From the NCBI GenBank assembly GCA_021648265.1, contig JAKITD010000004.1, forward strand, positions 24,350 to 88,349: a stretch of 64,000 bases of DNA, given 5' to 3'. Origin of the DNA: Flavobacteriaceae bacterium (GTDB lineage Bacteria > Bacteroidota > Bacteroidia > Flavobacteriales > Flavobacteriaceae). Below, piece after piece: positions 21,834 through 31,636 of the stretch. Position 1 is the first letter of the stretch, and the number at the start of each line of letters is the position of its first letter. A program made the translations under genes and the position numbers. The notes under the pieces are model-generated. The model searched no databases. It was not told the origin of the DNA and worked only from the letters and a program-made list of their open reading frames with translations.

Positions 21834-22499
21834 ATGATTGAAGCAAAAAACATTCACAAATATTTCGATACTCTTCACGTTTTAAAAGGAGTAGATTTGC
21901 AAATTGCTAAAAGTGAAATTGTATCGATAGTTGGTGCTTCCGGAACTGGAAAAACGACATTGCTTCAGATTTTAGGCACTTTAGATACTTTTTCAAATGA
22001 AGAACATAAAAGCTCCCTTCATATAAATGGAACCGACATTGCCTGCTTAAGTAGGAATCAGTTAGCAAAATTCAGAAATAAAAACTTAGGATTTATATTT
22101 CAGTTTCATCAATTACTTCCTGAATTTACAGCCTTAGAAAATATTTGTATTCCTGCTTTTATAAAAAAAACACCTAAAGGAGAAGCCGAAAAACGAGCCA
22201 AAGAGTTATTGGCATTTTTAGATCTTTCTCATCGTGAAAACCATAAACCCAACGAATTATCTGGAGGTGAACAGCAAAGAGTAGCCGTTGCAAGGTCTTT
22301 AATAAACAATCCATCAATTATATTAGCAGACGAACCCAGTGGAAATTTAGATACTGAAAGCGCCGAAAATCTTCATAATTTATTCTTTAAATTAAGAAAT
22401 GAGTTTGGACAAACATTTATAATTGTTACTCATAATAACGATTTAGCAAACATGGCAGATCGAAAATTAGTGATGGTGGACGGAAAGATTGTTTCTTAA
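21834..22499 (+). CDS. lolD: ABC transporter ATP-binding protein, LolD-type
   Basis: [45 protein letters not shown]. Confidence 0.9.
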   Translation: MIEAKNIHKYFDTLHVLKGVDLQIAKSEIVSIVGASGTGKTTLLQILGTLDTFSNEEHKSSLHINGTDIACLSRNQLAKFRNKNLGFIFQFHQLLPEFTALENICIPAFIKKTPKGEAEKRAKELLAFLDLSHRENHKPNELSGGEQQRVAVARSLINNPSIILADEPSGNLDTESAENLHNLFFKLRNEFGQTFIIVTHNNDLANMADRKLVMVDGKIVS

Positions 22500-22500
22500 T

Positions 22501-23277
22501 ATGAATCAAATTGATTTAAAAGAATTTCTAGATTCTAAAGTCTTACTTTATAACAATCCTACCTTTATTGAGAGTGATCCTATTCAAATTCCACATCAAT
22601 TACAAAATCAAGGAGCAAAAAAAGAAGATGTTGAGATTATCGCATTTTTAGTTTCTATTATTGCTTGGGGAAACCGAAAAAGTATCATTAAAAACGGAAA
22701 AAAATTAGTTGAGATTATGGGAAATTCTCCATTAGATTTTGTTTCTAATTTTTCAGAAAAAGACGAAAAATACCTTTCTGGCTTTGTACATCGTACTTTT
22801 AACGAATTTGACCTCACTTATTTTATGTTTGCATTACAAGACATTTACAACAGACAAGGCGGAATGGAATTGCTGTTTTCAAAAAACATACAAAACAACT
22901 CCATTCAACCTGCTATTAACGAGTTTAAAAAACAGTTTTTTAGCTTGCCACACTTACAACGAACCGAAAAGCATATTAGCGACCCTTTAAAAAATTCAGC
23001 CGCAAAACGGATCAACATGTTTTTACGTTGGATGGTACGAAACGATACTGCTGGCGTAGATTTCGGACTTTGGAAAAGTATTTCACCCGCTGTTCTCTCC
23101 TGCCCTTTGGATGTTCATACTGGAAATGTTTCTAGAAAACTTGGCTTATTAACTCGAAAACAAAACGATGGAAAGGCTTTGGCAGAATTAGACATCGCTC
23201 TTAGAAGCCTCGACGCTGAAGATCCTGTAAAATATGACTTCGCTTTATTCGGTTTGGGAGTTTTTGAAAATTTTTAA
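22501..23277 (+). CDS. TIGR02757-type conserved protein
   Basis: IAWGNRKSIIKNGKKL, RINMFLRWMVRNDTAGVDFGLWKSI, PLDVHTGNVSRKLGLLTRKQND. Confidence 0.85.
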   Translation: MNQIDLKEFLDSKVLLYNNPTFIESDPIQIPHQLQNQGAKKEDVEIIAFLVSIIAWGNRKSIIKNGKKLVEIMGNSPLDFVSNFSEKDEKYLSGFVHRTFNEFDLTYFMFALQDIYNRQGGMELLFSKNIQNNSIQPAINEFKKQFFSLPHLQRTEKHISDPLKNSAAKRINMFLRWMVRNDTAGVDFGLWKSISPAVLSCPLDVHTGNVSRKLGLLTRKQNDGKALAELDIALRSLDAEDPVKYDFALFGLGVFENF

Positions 23278-23334
23278 TATGATTAAGCACCACAAAACAA
23301 TAGTTTATTTTATCTTTGAAAAATCTTAATTGGA

Positions 23335-25260
23335 ATGCAGTTTAAACACCCTGAACTTCTTTACGCGCTTTTCTTACTACTCATTCCTATTTTCATTCAT
23401 CTTTTTCAACTTAGACGATTTCAGAAAGTAGCTTTTACCAATGTTGCATTTCTTAAAAAAGTGACTATTCAAACCCGAAAAAGCTCGCAATTAAAAAAAT
23501 GGCTAACTTTATTAATAAGATTACTAGCATTGGCTTGTATTATTTTGGCTTTTGCACAACCCTTTTCGGCTTCCAAAACCGCATTAAATACAGAAAAAGA
23601 AACCGTCCTTTATATTGACAACTCTTTTAGTATGCAGCTTAAAGATGAAAATGGCTCCCTACTGCAACAAACACTTCAGCAGTTATATTCACAATCTGTT
23701 TTGTCTGAAAATATTAGTTGGTTCACCAATGACATCACTAAAAAAAAGGCATCCATTCAAGATTTTAAAAATGATATTCTTAGGGTTAATTATACTCAAA
23801 AGCAACTTCCTTTAAATGATGTTTTACTGAAAGCAAATAGACTGTTTTCTGAAAACAATTCGGCTTCAGAAAAAAGATTGATTCTAATTTCTGACTTCCA
23901 ACAAAAAGGAAATTTCCCAAATATCGAGAATGATTTAAAAGTTGAAGCCATACAATTAATTCCGAAAAACCCTAAAAATAGTGGTATTGACACTGCATAT
24001 ATTATTAAAAAAAATGCAACGACAAAATTGAAGGTTAAGATGTCTTCTACAGGATATTATCCGGAACCCATTCCAGTTTCATTATATAATGATAAAGTGT
24101 TAGTAGCAAAAACAGCAATAGATTTTTCTGAAAATACTAGCCAGTTAATTTCGTTTGACATTGATAACAACAAAGGTTTTAGAGGGAGAATAGAAATAAA
24201 CGATCCAAATTTAATTTTTGACAACAGTCTTTATTTTACTATTAATACTCCTGAAAAAATTAAAGTATTGGTTTTAAATAATGGGAAAACCGGTTATTTA
24301 CAACGCATCTTTAATTCGGAAGAGTTTGTTTTTAGTCAGCAGAATTTTGAGAATTTGAATTATAGTGAGTTTTCAAATCAAAATTTTCTAGTTCTTAACG
24401 AACTAGATACTATACCTGAATCACTGAGTACTGCCCTTCAAGTTTTTTCAGAAAATGGTGGTTCTATTTTCATTATTCCTTCAGAAAGCATTGAGATTTC
24501 AACTTATAATTCTCTTTTAAACAAGCTACAATTGGGTGCTATTTCAGAAAAGGTAGATCAAGAAAAAAAGATTACTCAAATTGTTTTTAATCATCCATTA
24601 TATGAAGGTGTTTTTGAAAAACAAGTAATCAATTTTCAGTATCCAAAAGTGAACTCTTTTTATACCATTTCGTCTTTAGGAACTTCAGTTTTAAAGTTCG
24701 AGGACAGCAAGCCTTTTATCATTCAAAAAGGAAATAATTATTTAAGTACGGCTGCTACCAATAAAGAAAACTCCAGTTTTCAAAATTCGCCATTAATTGT
24801 TCCGACCCTTTATAATATGGCAAAACAGAGTTTATCTTTGTCGAAATTATATTTCGAAATAGGAAAACAGAATCGTTTTTCGGTTCCTATTCAATTAAAT
24901 CAAGATGAAATTCTCACTATAAAAGATAGCACTTATAATTTTATACCCTTGCAGCAAACAAAGGCTACTCAGGTAATTATTACTACGGAAGAGGAACCTT
25001 CAAAAGCTGGTATTTATGCAATTGAAAAATCTTCAGAATTTATAGAAAATGTGAGTTATAATTTTAACAGAGATGAAAGTAAACTCATTTATTTAAATCC
25101 CAAAAACTGGGAGAATGTTACTGTTTATAGTACCATTAATGATTTACTGGAAACTATTTCAGAAGAGAATACAATTAATAGTTATTGGAAATGGTTTGTT
25201 ATTTTTGCACTACTCTTTTTAATTACTGAAATGTTATTATTGAAATATTTAAAGAACTGA
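23335..25260 (+). CDS. BatA/VWA-type membrane protein
   Basis: N-term FKHPELLYALFLLLIPIFIHLFQLRRFQKVAFTNVAFLK; YIDNSFSM. Confidence 0.88.
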   Translation: MQFKHPELLYALFLLLIPIFIHLFQLRRFQKVAFTNVAFLKKVTIQTRKSSQLKKWLTLLIRLLALACIILAFAQPFSASKTALNTEKETVLYIDNSFSMQLKDENGSLLQQTLQQLYSQSVLSENISWFTNDITKKKASIQDFKNDILRVNYTQKQLPLNDVLLKANRLFSENNSASEKRLILISDFQQKGNFPNIENDLKVEAIQLIPKNPKNSGIDTAYIIKKNATTKLKVKMSSTGYYPEPIPVSLYNDKVLVAKTAIDFSENTSQLISFDIDNNKGFRGRIEINDPNLIFDNSLYFTINTPEKIKVLVLNNGKTGYLQRIFNSEEFVFSQQNFENLNYSEFSNQNFLVLNELDTIPESLSTALQVFSENGGSIFIIPSESIEISTYNSLLNKLQLGAISEKVDQEKKITQIVFNHPLYEGVFEKQVINFQYPKVNSFYTISSLGTSVLKFEDSKPFIIQKGNNYLSTAATNKENSSFQNSPLIVPTLYNMAKQSLSLSKLYFEIGKQNRFSVPIQLNQDEILTIKDSTYNFIPLQQTKATQVIITTEEEPSKAGIYAIEKSSEFIENVSYNFNRDESKLIYLNPKNWENVTVYSTINDLLETISEENTINSYWKWFVIFALLFLITEMLLLKYLKN

Positions 25261-25278
25261 TACAAAAAATAATTTATT

Positions 25279-26538
25279 ATGAATGTATTAATAAAATCGG
25301 TAACTATTATAGATGAAACTAGTAAACATCATCTTAAAAAAAGAGATGTTTTAATAGAAAATGGGGTTATTAAAAAAATAGCAGTTTCTATTAATAATCC
25401 TAAAAATATAAAGGAGATTTCATTAGCAAATCTTCATATTTCTCAAGGTTGGTTTGATAGTAGTGTTTCTTTTGGCGAACCAGGTTTTGAAGAAAGAGAA
25501 ACTATAGCCAACGGTTTAAAAGTAGCTGCAAAAAGTGGCTTTACTCACGTTGCAGTTAACACCAACACCAATCCTGTAACCGATAATAAATCGACTATAA
25601 AATATTTAAAATCTGAAGCTTCCAAAAATCCGGTAAACCTCTATCCTATCGGTGCTTTAACCAGTAAATGTGATGGCGAAAATTTAGCCGAATTATACGA
25701 TATGAAAAACGAAGGAGCCGTTTCCTTCTACGATTATAAATTACCTGTTAAAAATCCGAATTTACTAAAAATTGCACTTCAATACACACAAACATTTGAT
25801 GGATTGGTGCAATCGTTTCCTTTTGAAAAAGCCATTGCACAAAATGGAATGGTCAACGAAGAAACCAATAGTACTTTACTTGGATTAAAAGGAATTCCCG
25901 CTCTTGCCGAAGAACTTCAAATTACTAGAGATTTATATATTTTGGAATATACGGGAGGAAAACTTCATATCCCAACAATCTCCACCAAAAAATCGGTTTC
26001 GTTACTAAAAGAAGCCAAGAAAAAAGGACTGAATGTGACTTGTAGCGTTGCTATTAACAACCTTATTTTAACAGACGATGTATTGGAAACTTTCGATACC
26101 AATTATAAATTACTTCCTCCTTTACGAACCAAAAAAGACATTAAAGCACTTTTAAAAGGGCTTGAAGATGGAACGATTGACGGCGTTACTAGCGATCATA
26201 ACCCTATAGACATTGAACATAAAAAAATAGAATTTGATCACGCTTTTTATGGAAGCATCGGATTAGAAAGTTGCTTTGGAGCATTAAATTCGGTTTTAAA
26301 TACTGAGGAAACTATAAATAAACTAACAAGCTTGAAAGAAACCTTTAACATTCCTCAACACCCTCTTAAAGAAGGAAATAAAGCAGATATTACTTTATTT
26401 AATCCAAGCCAAGAATGGAAGTTTTTAGAAGAAAATATTAGTTCAACTTCAAAAAACGCTGCTTTATTAAATTGTGAATTAAAAGGAAAAGTTTACGGAA
26501 TCATAGCTAATAACAAACTGGTTGTACATAAAAATTAA
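25279..26538 (+). CDS. pyrC: Dihydroorotase-like amidohydrolase
   Basis: HISQGWFDSSVSFGEPGFEERETI, GVTSDHNPIDIEHK; the canonical metal-binding DxHxH reads DSSVS here. Confidence 0.8.
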   Translation: MNVLIKSVTIIDETSKHHLKKRDVLIENGVIKKIAVSINNPKNIKEISLANLHISQGWFDSSVSFGEPGFEERETIANGLKVAAKSGFTHVAVNTNTNPVTDNKSTIKYLKSEASKNPVNLYPIGALTSKCDGENLAELYDMKNEGAVSFYDYKLPVKNPNLLKIALQYTQTFDGLVQSFPFEKAIAQNGMVNEETNSTLLGLKGIPALAEELQITRDLYILEYTGGKLHIPTISTKKSVSLLKEAKKKGLNVTCSVAINNLILTDDVLETFDTNYKLLPPLRTKKDIKALLKGLEDGTIDGVTSDHNPIDIEHKKIEFDHAFYGSIGLESCFGALNSVLNTEETINKLTSLKETFNIPQHPLKEGNKADITLFNPSQEWKFLEENISSTSKNAALLNCELKGKVYGIIANNKLVVHKN

Positions 26539-26575
26539 TTTTTAAAATAAGATTCCCTTTTAAAGGAAAATAATT

Positions 26576-26893
26576 ATGAAAAACAAAGGAAACTATAAAG
26601 CAATACTCGCTTACTTATTTTTTATTGGATTAATTATTGCCTATATTTTAAATATGGATGAAAAAGATAAGTTTGTGACTTTTCATATTAAGAACATGTT
26701 TGGATTGGTGTTGATTTCAATTTTCCCCATAACATTTGTAAATGACCCAACTTTTTATTCAACTGGAAAAGTAATTTTCACCCTTTTAATTATTTTATGG
26801 TCTTATTCTTTAGTAATGGCAATAACAGGAAAAATGAAAGGAATTCCCTATTTAAGTGACTTCTTTCAGAAATGGTTTAGATTTTTGAATTAA
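26576..26893 (+). CDS. Small membrane protein, DUF4870-like
   Basis: Paralogous to the next ORF (AYLFFIGLIIAYILN..KFVTFHIKNMFGL versus AYFTLIGWIIALVMH..EFGAFHLRQVLGI). Confidence 0.65.
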   Translation: MKNKGNYKAILAYLFFIGLIIAYILNMDEKDKFVTFHIKNMFGLVLISIFPITFVNDPTFYSTGKVIFTLLIILWSYSLVMAITGKMKGIPYLSDFFQKWFRFLN

Positions 26894-26940
26894 TTTCCCT
26901 ACTTTTAACATATAAATTACCCAAACAAAAATAAATAATT

Positions 26941-27270
26941 ATGACAGAAAACGCATCAAACAACGGGAAAACAGTAGGTCTTATCGCTTACTTCACTTTA
27001 ATAGGCTGGATCATCGCATTAGTTATGCATAATAAAGATAAAACTGAATTTGGAGCATTCCATTTAAGACAAGTTTTAGGAATTATGGTTACTGGTATTG
27101 CTCTTTCAATAGTAGCAAGTTTTATTGGTATTTCAATTATTTCTATGGCGGTTAATATTGCTGTTTTTGTTTTGTGGATTATTGGCCTTATTGGTGCAGC
27201 GCAAGGTGAGCAAAAGCTAGTTCCCGTTTTAGGGGAAAAATACCAAGAATGGTTTAAAGGAATTGGATAA
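26941..27270 (+). CDS. Small membrane protein, DUF4870-like
   Basis: AFHLRQVLGI, three TM-like segments. Confidence 0.7.
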   Translation: MTENASNNGKTVGLIAYFTLIGWIIALVMHNKDKTEFGAFHLRQVLGIMVTGIALSIVASFIGISIISMAVNIAVFVLWIIGLIGAAQGEQKLVPVLGEKYQEWFKGIG

Positions 27271-27288
27271 AAACAAAATTTTACAAGT

Positions 27289-27318
27289 AAGGCATCGTTA
27301 ATCTGATGCCTTTTTTTT
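27289..27318 (+). terminator. Rho-independent terminator
   Basis: GGCATC..GATGCC plus T8. Confidence 0.85.
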
Positions 27319-27975
27319 ATGGAAAAACAACAACTAACATTAGAACATAATTACAGATCTTCAAATTTAGTAACAGGTAAAAGCCCTGTTATCATAATGC
27401 TTCACGGATACGGAAGTGATGAAAACGACTTGTTTTCTTTTGCTACTGAATTACCTTCAGAATACACCATCATCTCCTTAAAAGCACCTTATGCAATGCA
27501 ACCCTACGGAAACGCTTGGTATGCCATTCATTTTGATAATGTAGATGGAAAATGGAGTGATGATGCTCAAGCAATAGAATCTAGAGATTTAGTTGCCAAA
27601 TGTATTGATGAAGTTATTGAAAAATACCAAGTAAACACAAACAATGTGACCCTTTTAGGTTTTAGTCAAGGAACCATATTAAGTTTTGCGGTAGCATTAA
27701 GTTATCCTGAAAAAGTAAAAAATGTAATTGGTTTAAGTGGTTATATTAATGAAGCCATCTTTAAAGAAAACTACGCTCAAAACGATTTTAATAACTTAAG
27801 CGTTTATACTTCCCACGGTAATGAAGACCAAGTGATTCCTGTGGATTGGGCTCGTAAAACACAACCTTTTTTACAAAACTTAGAGATAGATTGTGAATAT
27901 TCGGAATTTCCTGTGGGTCACGGTGTAGCTCCTCAAAATTTTTATGCGTTGAAGAATTGGTTGGAAAAGCATTAG
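27319..27975 (+). CDS. Phospholipase/carboxylesterase (alpha/beta hydrolase)
   Basis: IIMLHGYGSDENDLFS, LLGFSQGTILS, HGNEDQVIPV, VGHGV. Confidence 0.92.
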   Translation: MEKQQLTLEHNYRSSNLVTGKSPVIIMLHGYGSDENDLFSFATELPSEYTIISLKAPYAMQPYGNAWYAIHFDNVDGKWSDDAQAIESRDLVAKCIDEVIEKYQVNTNNVTLLGFSQGTILSFAVALSYPEKVKNVIGLSGYINEAIFKENYAQNDFNNLSVYTSHGNEDQVIPVDWARKTQPFLQNLEIDCEYSEFPVGHGVAPQNFYALKNWLEKH

Positions 27976-28030
27976 ACGATAATGTTTTAGCTACTGAACA
28001 TTGTTAGACTGTATTGGAAGTTACTTTATC

Positions 28031-28155
28031 AACGGTTTGTATAAGAATAGTAGCCGATTTCGGAAGTAGAATTTTTCAATTTATCACCAAATTTTATGCG
28101 TGCTACAATGTTTGTATCTACTATTATTTCGGCTATTATTTTTATACATTGTTGT
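28031..28155. repeat. Long imperfect palindrome (attC-like) at the 3' boundary of the R-M operon
   Basis: Left AACGGTTTGTATAAGAATAG..CCGA; right TCGGCTATT..TTATACATTGTTGT. Confidence 0.6.
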
Positions 28156-29830
28156 GTTTTCGTACATTATTTTCCGTTCTATTGATAGCGTTGGCAAAGA
28201 CATACTCTTTTGCAATTTTCGGCTTGTGCTGTTGGCTTTGAGCGAATTGCAAATGTGTATGGCTTTCAGGTTGGGAGTATTCAGTTTCAAAAATTTCGTT
28301 TATCTGGTCAATATAAGTTCGACTTTGCTCTTTTCTATATTCTTGGAACAAATTTAAAATTCTATTTACAGTTTTACTATTAAGTAAAGAAAGGTTTAAT
28401 ACTTTTGCTTTATTTAAGTCGTTTGGTTCAAATTTCTTTAATCCATTTCCATATTCCCGTCTGTTATCACTAAATATTTCTTTTGCTATATCTGTCAGTA
28501 AATATGCAAAAAGTAAATCGGGATTAATCGTAGAGAATAAATCTGATTGTTTTAAATATACACAATGAAATGTCGTTAAATTGGATATTTCGGCTTCATT
28601 TCGTATAAATTTCAATCCATTTCGGTTAAAAACTGAAACCCAAATGGGTGCAGGTGGACGGTTTTCCAATGAATACCATATTTTTCTACTTTTTGTTAAA
28701 TATTTTTCATTTACACCTTCTTCAATTCCTTTTTTAATATATTCATCAACTGCATTGTTATTTGATTTTACTGCGTCAAATAAATATGTTAATTCATCAT
28801 TTTTTTCAAGTTGCTTATAATCATTTGAAGTAAAAAACACATTCTTAACGTCTTTTGCTTTACAAATGCAAGGGAGTAAATTATCAGATTGAATTGAGAA
28901 TTCTTTTGCTTTAGATGGTCTGAAAGTAAAATAATCATTTGCTCCTGTAGCAATTCCTCTAACCACTTTTGCATATTTTGAAAAAGGGACAAGGTTTTTG
29001 TATTTATCGGAGTTTTGAACTTGATAATATTTACGCCATTTTATATTTGGGTCTAAATCTGTAGGTTTATATGTGAACTCTCCTTTTAATTTTGGATAAA
29101 AATTAATGTAACTTACTATTTTTGTTAAATCTGATTTTGATTTTATTGTAGAAATGTTGATTTCTTTATCATTATTATCTTTGGCTAATAAAAGGATAGA
29201 TGCGGTGGTTAAAGCGTCATCAAAAACATTTTCTTTAAAATCAATTATAAACAAATGTCTTAACGTGTTTGTTTTAACAAGGTATTCCTTGACCAATTTC
29301 CCATAATCAGAATTTAGAAATTCAGAAGGAATAATGTAAGCCATCCTTCCATTTGGTGCTAATTGGTAAATTGATTTTAAGAGAAAAAGAGTATATAAGT
29401 TTGTAAAACCATTAAACTTAAATTTTAATTTATTTTCGATTTCTTTTAGAATATTTTTATTATCGTAATCGTGAAATTTAAAATAGGGAGGATTACATAT
29501 AATTCCATCATATTCATTTGACCAATCATTAAACATATAATCTTCAAGGTTTAATGAAACATTGGAATTGACATTAAAGTATGATTGGGCTTCTTTAAAA
29601 ATGGTTTCATCAATATCGAAACCTTTAATATTTAGTTTAGGTTTCTTTTTGAGAAGGTTTCTTGAAAAAATACCTAAACCAAAAGCAGGTTCTAAAACTG
29701 TTTTTAGTTTTTTGTTTCCAATTAACCAATCAGACATTAAATCAGCAATAGTTTCAGGTGTAAAAAATTGGGCGAATTTTTTACGGTGTAAAAGACTGAT
29801 TTTTTTAGTATATATTTTTTCTAATACCAT
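28142..29830 (-). CDS. Type II N6-adenine DNA methyltransferase (gamma-like, Eco57I/TaqI-type)
   Basis: KKFAQFFTPETIADLMSDWLI, VLEPAFGLGIFSRNLL, DGIICNPPYFKF (NPPY). Confidence 0.92.
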   Translation of the reverse strand: MVLEKIYTKKISLLHRKKFAQFFTPETIADLMSDWLIGNKKLKTVLEPAFGLGIFSRNLLKKKPKLNIKGFDIDETIFKEAQSYFNVNSNVSLNLEDYMFNDWSNEYDGIICNPPYFKFHDYDNKNILKEIENKLKFKFNGFTNLYTLFLLKSIYQLAPNGRMAYIIPSEFLNSDYGKLVKEYLVKTNTLRHLFIIDFKENVFDDALTTASILLLAKDNNDKEINISTIKSKSDLTKIVSYINFYPKLKGEFTYKPTDLDPNIKWRKYYQVQNSDKYKNLVPFSKYAKVVRGIATGANDYFTFRPSKAKEFSIQSDNLLPCICKAKDVKNVFFTSNDYKQLEKNDELTYLFDAVKSNNNAVDEYIKKGIEEGVNEKYLTKSRKIWYSLENRPPAPIWVSVFNRNGLKFIRNEAEISNLTTFHCVYLKQSDLFSTINPDLLFAYLLTDIAKEIFSDNRREYGNGLKKFEPNDLNKAKVLNLSLLNSKTVNRILNLFQEYRKEQSRTYIDQINEIFETEYSQPESHTHLQFAQSQQHKPKIAKEYVFANAINRTENNVRKHNNV

Positions 29831-29832
29831 TA

Positions 29833-30927
29833 TTAAAAATCAGTTATGTTTAATAATGATGTTAGACTATCTATATCCAAATATGCTGTACCTTTCTCAA
29901 AACTAACATAAAACAATAATCTACCTCTTCCCATTTCTCGTCTAACACTTTTGTGTTCAGGTTCAATTATTTTATATGCGACTTGATTTGTGTTTCTGGT
30001 ATTAATTTTAACCGTAGTTTTATTTTGATTTTTTATATCTTGACTTATTTCATAATAATCCCCTTCTTTTTCAGGTTCTGTTAGTAAGGTTAGAATGTTC
30101 TTGAAAGAAATACCATAAGATTTATCGAAAAATACTTGAAAATAGTAATGTGGGACATCAAATGTTTCAGCCCATTTATAAACAACTTTTACATCCTCAA
30201 TTTTGGGCGTTATACTTAAATAATCTCTTTTTTGAACAATAATAATATTGTCTTTTAACTCTTTGAAAAGAAGTGATAATTCTTGCAACCTTTCTGTTGC
30301 TTTCCAACTTGGTCTTCTAAAACTAATTGAGGTTATCGTTTCAGAATTGATACTATTTAAAATATCAATGAAATGTTTTTTATTTGGGTGTTCAAGTAAG
30401 TCTGTAAAATTTTCAAGAATTTTATCTTTTACTAATAATGCTTGTTCAAGATGAGTTGCAGTTCTATCCTGCATTTCTTGTTCGTATTTATCTATCAGAA
30501 ATGCACTTGACCTAATTTCTAAACCTGCAATCGCCTTTTTGACATAATCCGCTATTTCAGAATGTGGAATATTACTTATGTCATAATCAAGGTTTATATC
30601 AAAATCTTCTTTCTTGAAAATAAGGAGGTCTGGTCGTTTGCCAATTGTATCTAATTCATCCTGAAATTCATTATAGAATTGGTCAAAACCTTTTTCTCCC
30701 GCAACAATATCGTCTGATTTTCCATATCTAACAGCAACATAGTTTTTAGAAGTTTCATTAATTGCTCTAAAGATTAAATCTTCCGCCCAATCTCCTTGCT
30801 CTTTGTTACTAATGAACATTGAAGATGCTTGAGTAGGTGGTGAAGTCCTATCTCTCGGTATTGAAAAATCAACTATTGTTTCTGGAATAAGTTTAGTTAA
30901 TTCCCTTAATTCATTAAAGTATGTCAT
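29833..30927 (-). CDS. Type II restriction endonuclease, AccI-like
   Basis: Between C and M genes in one operon; [22 protein letters not shown] and [13 protein letters not shown]; recalled resemblance to the AccI endonuclease family. Confidence 0.7.
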   Translation of the reverse strand: MTYFNELRELTKLIPETIVDFSIPRDRTSPPTQASSMFISNKEQGDWAEDLIFRAINETSKNYVAVRYGKSDDIVAGEKGFDQFYNEFQDELDTIGKRPDLLIFKKEDFDINLDYDISNIPHSEIADYVKKAIAGLEIRSSAFLIDKYEQEMQDRTATHLEQALLVKDKILENFTDLLEHPNKKHFIDILNSINSETITSISFRRPSWKATERLQELSLLFKELKDNIIIVQKRDYLSITPKIEDVKVVYKWAETFDVPHYYFQVFFDKSYGISFKNILTLLTEPEKEGDYYEISQDIKNQNKTTVKINTRNTNQVAYKIIEPEHKSVRREMGRGRLLFYVSFEKGTAYLDIDSLTSLLNITDF

Positions 30928-31217
30928 ATGTTTTTACCGTATTTTATTTCCTGTTCTGCAACTTTTAGTATTTGAATTGCTTGATTTTCATTTTTAATTA
31001 AGTCATATACTTTATTTGCCAACCACAGAGTTTCTAATTCATTGTAAGGGAAATTGAAGATTTTACTAATGGAAACTAAATGCTCTCTTTTAAGAACTTT
31101 TTGGTTTCGTTCAATCTTACTTAAAAAACCATCTCCAACATTTAGTTTAGAAGCAAGTTCTCGTTGTAACATTCCTTTACTTTCTCGTAATTCTTTTATT
31201 TTTTGTCCAATTGTCAT
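30924..31217 (-). CDS. XRE-family HTH regulator, probable R-M controller (C) protein
   Basis: [52 protein letters not shown]; stop overlaps the REase start. Confidence 0.88.
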   Translation of the reverse strand: MTIGQKIKELRESKGMLQRELASKLNVGDGFLSKIERNQKVLKREHLVSISKIFNFPYNELETLWLANKVYDLIKNENQAIQILKVAEQEIKYGKNI

Positions 31218-31222
31218 CTTAC

Positions 31223-31257
31223 CTTATTTGACTTGACTTAATTTGGTCAAATGTAAG
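31223..31257 (-). promoter_or_regulatory. Candidate operator (C-box-like) for the R-M operon
   Basis: Inverted repeat CTTATTTGAC-N13-GTCAAATGTAAG just upstream of the HTH start codon. Confidence 0.65.
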
Positions 31258-31384
31258 AAAAATTTTCGAGTTTCAATCTGTGAGTTGGAAAGATTTTACT
31301 CTTTTATTTTTTAGTGTTGGAATTGAGCATTGGCAAAAAAATAAACGTGTAAAATGTGTGGATGGCTTTTTTCGGGTATGAAAC

Positions 31385-31440
31385 ACAACGCAAGTATATC
31401 ATCAGTTTCGCTTATCGATATTGATGATATACACTGTTGT
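31385..31440. repeat. Imperfect palindrome (attC-like) at the 5' boundary of the R-M cassette
   Basis: ACAACGCAAGTATATCATCA..TGATGATATACACTGTTGT. Confidence 0.65.
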
Positions 31441-31547
31441 AAAGTTAGATTAAAAAAATAAGAAAGTCAAGTGGTTTTAATAAGTATTAATAAGTAATTT
31501 CCTTAATTTAAGAATGCTATTGATCATTCTTCAGAAAAAATTGGAGA

Positions 31548-31636
31548 CCTTATTTAAACTACATTGAAGGATACATTAATGAAGAAACTTGATGAACTCT
31601 ATTTTTCGATTTTTGGTTAAAATATAATCTAAGGTT
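31548..31636 (-). pseudogene. Decayed copy of the 3' end of the 33317-33835 gene
   Basis: GGATACATTAATGAAGAAACTTGATGAACTCTATTTTTCGAT versus GGGTACATCAATGAAGAAACTTGATGAAATTCAATTTTTCGAT at about 33328. Confidence 0.75.

Noticed and set aside
29562-29906. 114-aa plus-strand ORF, also 28014-28357 and 28581-28820
   Set aside because: Antisense to the methylase or within the palindrome; no coding signature
28003-31451. GTTAGACT (28003) and GTTAGATT (31444) as integron-type GTTRRRY core sites flanking the R-M island
   Set aside because: Fit the core consensus, but 7-8-mers of this kind are common in AT-rich DNA and no matching RYYYAAC partners were seen; not used as evidence
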